The notes under the pieces are model-generated. The model saw nothing but the letters and a program-made list of their open reading frames with translations, did not search any database and had not been told where the DNA came from. Shown piece by piece: positions 15,742 through 19,953 of a stretch of DNA of 19,953 nucleotides (the stretch's first letter is position 1; each line of letters opens with the position of its first letter). The stretch is from Oceanospirillaceae bacterium UBA7410 (GTDB taxonomy: Bacteria > Pseudomonadota > Gammaproteobacteria > Pseudomonadales > Balneatricaceae): positions 1 through 19,953 of the forward strand of contig DKMQ01000059.1 of NCBI GenBank assembly GCA_002470565.1, given 5' to 3'. The position numbers were made by a program, and so were the translations under genes.

Positions 15742-16914
15742 ATGCCTACGCCAAATTCACCTACAGTTAACGTCACCCAAACCCTAACACCGCAACAACT
15801 TGCGCAGTTATCTATGCAAATTAAGCAGTTGGCAGGCGAGTTTGGCTTTGCCGATTGCGGCATTACTGACACCGATAACGAAACTGCTGGCGAGCGATTA
15901 GAGCAGTGGCTAGATCTAGGCTACCAAGCAAACATGGACTACATGTCCAAACATGGCAGCAAGCGCTACCGAGCGAAGGAGCTAGTACCTGGCACTAAAC
16001 GAATCATCTGCTTACGTATGGATTATCTAGACCCTAAGCTAACCACTTTAAGTGCATTACAAGATGGCGAGCGCGCTTATATAGCACGCTACGCACTAGG
16101 CAGAGATTATCACAAGCTAGTGCGTAAACGACTAGCTCAACTTAGCAAAGCCATAGAAGCCTTAATAGGGCCCTTTGGTCATCGTGTATTTGTTGACAGC
16201 GCACCGGTACTAGAAAAACCCTTAGCTCAAAAGGCAGGCCTTGGTTGGCAAGGTAAACATACATTGCTCATTAATCGTAAACAGGGGTCATGGTTTGTGT
16301 TGGGCGAAATTTTTGTTGATTTACCTTTACCCATAGATGAGCCTTATCAAAAAGATCATTGCAGTCGCTGCGAATCCTGCATGAATGTGTGCCCAACCAA
16401 TGCTTTTCCACAGCCGTACGTATTAGATGCCAATCGATGTATTGCTTACTTAACCATCGAGCACAGGGGCAGCATCGCAAAAGAATTGCGGCCTTTAATA
16501 GGCAATCGCGTATTTGGCTGTGATGATTGCCAACTTGCTTGCCCATGGAATCGGGCACCTGGCACCACTCAAGAAAATGATTTCAAACCTCGCCATGGTT
16601 TAGATCAAGCAAAACTGGCACAATTATTCCAATGGAGTGAGGAACAGTTTCTTGAACGCACCCAAGGCTCACCAATTAGACGGGCAGGCTTTGAAGGCTG
16701 GCAACGAAACTTGGCCATTGGGCTAGGCAATGGCCCAGCCACAACTAACAGTATACAAGCACTAGAAAACCAACGCGACAAAGCTACGCCTATGGTGGCG
16801 GAACATATTGACTGGGCTTTAAACCAATTATTAAAGCGTAAATCAAAAATAATACCCATCACTCCATTACCCTTGGCAGATCACTTAGGCCATAAATTAA
16901 AGCACTTGTTTTAA
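15742..16914 (+). CDS. queG: epoxyqueuosine reductase QueG
   Basis: Cobalamin- and Fe-S-dependent enzyme for the last step of queuosine synthesis, reducing epoxyqueuosine to queuosine at position 34 of GUN-decoding tRNAs. The 390 aa compare with 379 in E. coli. The N-terminal cobalamin-binding half contains VDSAPVLEKPLAQKAGLGW (151-169), with the catalytic acid candidate Asp152 and GWQGKHTLLIN. Two [4Fe-4S] clusters are bound by CSRCESCMNVCP (Cys 207, 210, 213, 217) and CDDCQLACPWN (Cys 260, 263, 267), with Cys233 also likely. A C-terminal HEAT-like stretch follows (RRAGFEGWQRNLAIGLGN). No SD precedes the ATG, and a -10-like TAGAAT lies just upstream, so the mRNA may be leaderless. An alternative ATG at codon 25 also lacks an SD and would trim only poorly conserved residues. 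Confidence 0.97.
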   Translation: MPTPNSPTVNVTQTLTPQQLAQLSMQIKQLAGEFGFADCGITDTDNETAGERLEQWLDLGYQANMDYMSKHGSKRYRAKELVPGTKRIICLRMDYLDPKLTTLSALQDGERAYIARYALGRDYHKLVRKRLAQLSKAIEALIGPFGHRVFVDSAPVLEKPLAQKAGLGWQGKHTLLINRKQGSWFVLGEIFVDLPLPIDEPYQKDHCSRCESCMNVCPTNAFPQPYVLDANRCIAYLTIEHRGSIAKELRPLIGNRVFGCDDCQLACPWNRAPGTTQENDFKPRHGLDQAKLAQLFQWSEEQFLERTQGSPIRRAGFEGWQRNLAIGLGNGPATTNSIQALENQRDKATPMVAEHIDWALNQLLKRKSKIIPITPLPLADHLGHKLKHLF

Positions 16915-17012
16915 ATATACCAGCGCTGTAAAGGCCTTTAGAAACAAGCTAGGGCAAAGTAAAATTTATTCGTGCTAAACTCAGAGATTACACTTAAAAG
17001 GTAGCTTTTGTT

Positions 17013-17864
17013 GTGACCATCCCTAAATGTCTAAACGGTTTTTATGCTAGCCCAGTGGCTGCAAATACCGCAGAAAAATGGATCATTGGTGTTATTGGCC
17101 AGGATATTTTATTGGCTAATAACGCTGACATAAAAAGCAACCCGTTTATTGACTGTAATGTTGCACAACAGCTGGATGTTTTTTGCAAAAGAAAAATCAC
17201 CCTTGGCCAATGGCTTTCTCGTGACTGCGAAGTTTGGGATTTAACACCCGAAGCTGACAGCACTGATGGTTTTAACACAGCGGTTCTTCGGGATTTACTG
17301 GCGATCGCAGGTGAAGAGGTTTTTTCTCTAGCCTGCAGAGCAGTACAGCTGTTAAATTGGCAGGACACTCACCGCTTTTGTGGTCGTTGCGGCCAGCCTA
17401 ATCAAGCCACTCATAAAGAGCATGCTATGGTTTGTACAAGCTGCAACATCAACAATTATCCGCGTATTTCACCGTGCATTATTGTAGTCGTTACTCATGG
17501 AGATCGGTGTTTGTTAGCCCGCAATGCCAGTTGGGCTAGCGGTCGGTTCAGCGCTTTAGCAGGCTTCCTTGAGGCTGGGGAAAGTGCGGAACAAGCATTG
17601 CACCGAGAAGTGTTTGAAGAGGTGGGTGTAAATATAAATAACATCCGCTACATTGGAAGCCAATCATGGCCTTACCCTGGCCAACTAATGCTTGGTTTTA
17701 TTGCCCAGGCAACCAGTGAAGAAATCAAAGTTGATGGTATCGAAATCGCTGAGGCAAACTGGTTTCACTACAAACAGTTACCTGAAAAAATCGCTCCACC
17801 AGGCATCATTGCTGGTGCCTTAATCAAGCAATTTGTAGATGAAGCTACCTTAATTTATGGCTAG
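17013..17864 (+). CDS. nudC: NADH pyrophosphatase / NAD-capped RNA decapping Nudix hydrolase NudC
   Basis: Hydrolyses NADH to NMNH + AMP and removes 5'-NAD caps from RNA. The 283 aa (E. coli 257) comprise an N-terminal domain, a four-Cys zinc ribbon (Cys 123, 126, 141, 144; FCGRCG and VCTSCN), the catalytic Nudix box from Gly184 to Val206 (G-x5-E-x7-REVFEEVGV, complete), and just after it SQSWPYP (216-222). The last matches the SQPWPFP signature that separates NudC from other Nudix enzymes. The start is GTG at 17013; an AAGG SD (16997-17000) is about 12 bases away, so spacing is long. It lies 98 bases after queG with only a weak -10 candidate (TAAAAT near 16960), so it may be read from queG. 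It converges on orn. Confidence 0.95.
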   Translation: MTIPKCLNGFYASPVAANTAEKWIIGVIGQDILLANNADIKSNPFIDCNVAQQLDVFCKRKITLGQWLSRDCEVWDLTPEADSTDGFNTAVLRDLLAIAGEEVFSLACRAVQLLNWQDTHRFCGRCGQPNQATHKEHAMVCTSCNINNYPRISPCIIVVVTHGDRCLLARNASWASGRFSALAGFLEAGESAEQALHREVFEEVGVNINNIRYIGSQSWPYPGQLMLGFIAQATSEEIKVDGIEIAEANWFHYKQLPEKIAPPGIIAGALIKQFVDEATLIYG

Positions 17865-17886
17865 CCATCTGTGCGATTTTATTAAT

Positions 17887-18435
17887 CTAGGCATCCATCC
17901 TCAAAAAGTGATCTCGGTAATACTTCATTTCAGCAATAGAATCACGCACATCATCAAGCGCTAGGTGACTGCCGCCTTTTTTGAGGCCATCAAGCAACTC
18001 TGGGCGCCAACGGCTGGCAAGCTCTTTTAGCGTACTTACATCTAGATTACGGTAATGAAAGTACGCTTCAAGCTGTGGCATATACTTCACTAAAAAACGC
18101 CTATCTTGGCCGATAGTATTGCCACACATAGGTGAATGCCCGCCATCTACCAAAGTTTTAAGAAAAGCAATGGTTTGCTGCTCGGCATCAGCACAGCTCA
18201 CTTTACTCTCACGCACTCGTTGAGTAAGTCCGGATTGCCCATGCTGATTGATGCACCAAGCATTCATAGACTCCAATACCTCATCACTTTGGTGAATAAC
18301 AATCGATGGTCCCTCACCCAGCACGTTTAAGTGTGCATCAGTGACAATAGTGGCAATCTCTATAATAACGTCTTGTTCAGGGTCAAGACCTGTCATTTCT
18401 AAGTCTAACCAAATCAAATTTTTGGGGTGTTTCAC
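17887..18435 (-). CDS. orn: oligoribonuclease Orn
   Basis: 3'-5' exoribonuclease of the DEDDh family that finishes RNA decay by cleaving dinucleotides; in c-di-GMP-using bacteria it degrades pGpG. The 182 aa match E. coli (181). The catalytic residues are all present: Asp11 and Glu13 ([11 protein letters not shown]), Asp111 ([12 protein letters not shown]), His157 and Asp162 ([11 protein letters not shown]). The start is GTG at 18435 ([14 protein letters not shown]), which fits the family N terminus; no ATG is available and the SD is poor (AGAG about 11 bases upstream). A -10-like CATAAT (minus strand, 18476-18471) lies 35 bases upstream. It is divergent from rsgA, a common arrangement (orn next to rsgA). 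Confidence 0.97.
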   Translation of the reverse strand: MKHPKNLIWLDLEMTGLDPEQDVIIEIATIVTDAHLNVLGEGPSIVIHQSDEVLESMNAWCINQHGQSGLTQRVRESKVSCADAEQQTIAFLKTLVDGGHSPMCGNTIGQDRRFLVKYMPQLEAYFHYRNLDVSTLKELASRWRPELLDGLKKGGSHLALDDVRDSIAEMKYYRDHFLRMDA

Positions 18436-18530
18436 AAGAAAAGTGCTCTAGGTGTTATTGATAGACTGAATTATGCCTCACTTCGGAGTAGAATAAAGCC
18501 TTTACTGACAACCCAGTATACTATTTATCC
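18436..18530. promoter_or_regulatory. divergent orn/rsgA intergenic region with likely promoters
   Basis: Toward rsgA there are two -10-like hexamers, TAGAAT (18489-18494) and TATACT (18517-18522); the -35 candidates are weak (CTGAAT and TAAAGC at 17 bp). The second would start transcription within a base or two of the rsgA ATG. Toward orn, CATAAT (18476-18471) with TTTATT at 16 bp is the best minus-strand candidate. No clear operator is seen. Confidence 0.4.
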
Positions 18531-19568
18531 ATGGCAAAACGTAAACTCACCCGTCACCAGCAGTGGCAAATCGATAAAGTGCAAGAAGAGCGCCGTGCGC
18601 GGGCTAATAAACAAGATGGTGCGATAGAGCAAGCTATAGAGCATGGAGACCTATCTGCTGAGCAACAAGGGTTAATCATTGCTCATTATGGCTCGCTAAT
18701 AGACGTTGAAGCTTTGCACGGCCAACACCAAGGTGAGATTTTCCGTTGTAAGATACGTTCAAATCTAGGATTTTTGGTGACTGGAGATAAAGTGTCTTGG
18801 CGTCAAGCAGCAGATCAAAGCGGTGTTATTGTGGCTCGCGATGATCGTAACAGTATTTTAAGCCGTCCAAATAAGTATGGCGACCTTAAACCTGTGGCCG
18901 CCAATATTGATCAAATTATTGTCACTTTCGCCCCCAAACCTTATGCTCACGCCAACCTCATCGATCGTTATCTAGTGGCCGCCGAGGCAAGTGATATAGA
19001 GCCTATATTGTTACTCAACAAAACTGACCTCTTAGATGAAGAAGCTAAAGAGCATCTTGAGCCTATGTTGGCACGCTACCAAGCCCTGGGTTACCGTATT
19101 ATTCGTGCTTCAACTCAAACTTTAACTGGCCTTGAAGCTTTGTATGCCGAACTTAATAATAAAGTAAGCGTGTTTGTAGGTCAGTCTGGGGTTGGTAAGT
19201 CTAGCCTTGTAAATGTGTTACTTCCCGGTGTAGACATAAAAACCAGCGCTTTATCTGAACAAACCAACAAAGGAGTTCACACCACAACCACAGCTAAGCT
19301 GTTCCACATCCCTAATGGGGGTCAATTAATAGACTCTCCAGGAATCCGTGAGTTTGGTCTTTGGCATATGGACACAGCCACCTTACTTGAAGGTTTTGTC
19401 GAATTCAGGCCTTATCTAGGCTACTGCAAGTTTAGTGATTGTAGTCACGAACATGAGCCTGCTTGTGCTTTACTTCAAGCTTTAGAAGATGGGCATATCG
19501 ACCCTGTACGTATGTCTAGTTTCCAACATATCAAAGAGTCGTTAGACGACTTCACCACACACAACTAA
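18531..19568 (+). CDS. rsgA: ribosome small-subunit-dependent GTPase A (RsgA/YjeQ)
   Basis: Circularly permuted GTPase that checks late 30S maturation and releases RbfA. The 345 aa match E. coli (350). The N-terminal basic region (AKRKLTRHQQWQ) leads to an OB-fold domain (about 65-105). The permuted G domain has G4 NKTD (163-166) before G1 GQSGVGKS (217-224) and G3 DSPG (268-271). The C-terminal zinc motif is Cys299, Cys304, His306, Cys312 (CKFSDCSHEHEPAC). No SD precedes the ATG. psd starts 9 bases downstream, so the two are probably cotranscribed. Confidence 0.97.
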   Translation: MAKRKLTRHQQWQIDKVQEERRARANKQDGAIEQAIEHGDLSAEQQGLIIAHYGSLIDVEALHGQHQGEIFRCKIRSNLGFLVTGDKVSWRQAADQSGVIVARDDRNSILSRPNKYGDLKPVAANIDQIIVTFAPKPYAHANLIDRYLVAAEASDIEPILLLNKTDLLDEEAKEHLEPMLARYQALGYRIIRASTQTLTGLEALYAELNNKVSVFVGQSGVGKSSLVNVLLPGVDIKTSALSEQTNKGVHTTTTAKLFHIPNGGQLIDSPGIREFGLWHMDTATLLEGFVEFRPYLGYCKFSDCSHEHEPACALLQALEDGHIDPVRMSSFQHIKESLDDFTTHN

Positions 19569-19577
19569 GGATTTTTC

Positions 19578-19953
19578 ATGGGCGATCGTTTATTTGTATT
19601 GATACAATACCTTTTACCACAACATTTAATTTCACGCTTAGTCGGCTTTTTGGCCCACAGCACTATACCTGCGATTAAAGACCCTTTTATACGCACTTTC
19701 ATCAAGCACTTTAAAGTGAACATGGATGAAGCTCAAAGACAAACACCTAGTGAGTTTGAAAGCTTTAATGACTTTTTTACCCGCAGTTTAAAGCCAGGCG
19801 CTCGGGCAATTGATATGAACCCGCAACATTTAGCTTGCCCGGTAGATGGCGCTATTAGTCAGTTGGGGCAAATAAATGGTGAAAACCTATTCCAAGCCAA
19901 AGGCTGTGAGTTTGACCTCACCACTTTATTAGGTGGCAATAGCGAACTTGCCA
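19578..19953 (+). CDS. psd: phosphatidylserine decarboxylase proenzyme, N-terminal part (partial)
   Basis: Converts phosphatidylserine to phosphatidylethanolamine in the inner membrane. The frame opens at ATG 19578 with an AAGG SD (19567-19570) seven bases upstream and runs off the window after about 125 codons. The visible N terminus (MGDRLFVLIQYLLPQHLIS, the FNDFFTRSLKPGARAID segment at about 68-84, and CPVDGAISQLGQI near 92-104) is characteristic of bacterial Psd. The self-cleavage LGST/VGAT pyruvoyl site lies beyond the window. It starts 9 bases after rsgA; the orn-rsgA-psd neighbourhood is common in gammaproteobacteria. Confidence 0.93.
   Translation, partial: MGDRLFVLIQYLLPQHLISRLVGFLAHSTIPAIKDPFIRTFIKHFKVNMDEAQRQTPSEFESFNDFFTRSLKPGARAIDMNPQHLACPVDGAISQLGQINGENLFQAKGCEFDLTTLLGGNSELA

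Noticed and set aside
16915..17012. Small palindromes (CAGCGCTG, AAAGGCCTTT) after queG
   Set aside because: No loop or T-tract, and too short to distinguish from chance.
17857..17868. 12-base perfect palindrome ATGGCTAGCCAT at the nudC stop, considered as a terminator for nudC/orn
   Set aside because: It has no loop, leaves only a 4-bp stem when a loop is allowed, and no T-tract follows on either strand.

Overview
This window is a housekeeping block from a gammaproteobacterial chromosome. It carries the conserved tsaE-amiB-mutL-miaA-hfq-hflX-hflK-hflC run followed by DUF2065-hisZ-purA-rnr-rlmB on the minus strand, with queG, nudC, orn, rsgA and psd beside it. Several traits point to the Pseudomonadales/Oceanospirillales side rather than enterics: hisZ and a DUF2065 gene lie between hflC and purA, Hfq is short (78 aa), and MutL carries the endonuclease metal motif seen in bacteria without MutH. 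The DNA is moderately AT-rich by eye. I cannot name the species.

Layout. 1-873 (+): the C-terminal end of a MATE-like transporter, then a small membrane-anchored J-domain protein. 879-15597 (-): thirteen genes in two likely transcription units. The upstream unit (tsaE to hflC, 15597-7012) covers tRNA t6A synthesis, septal murein cleavage, mismatch repair, tRNA i6A synthesis, RNA chaperoning, a ribosome-splitting GTPase and the FtsH regulators HflKC. It ends in a strong hairpin terminator (6959-6984). The second unit (DUF2065, hisZ, purA, rnr, rlmB) has its own sigma70-like promoter (6905-6933) and ends in a terminator that overlaps the rlmB stop codon. 15742-17864 (+): queG and nudC, divergent from tsaE. 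17887-18435 (-): orn. 18531-19953 (+): rsgA and the 5' part of psd. Genes fill nearly everything; no stretch longer than about 190 bases lacks one, and I see no tRNA, rRNA, IS element, CRISPR array or attachment site.

Most of the genes act in RNA modification and decay (miaA, tsaE, queG, hfq, rnr, orn, rlmB, nudC), ribosome maturation (rsgA, hflX) or envelope upkeep (amiB, hflKC, psd). No clearly new system is visible. The most interesting unexplained structure is the short leader between the internal promoter and the DUF2065 gene. It holds a duplicated 8-mer, a terminator-like hairpin whose loop displays a Shine-Dalgarno sequence and two AUG codons, and a 16-codon upstream ORF that overlaps the DUF2065 start. 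This looks like a possible translation-coupled attenuator. It is a sequence-based hypothesis only.
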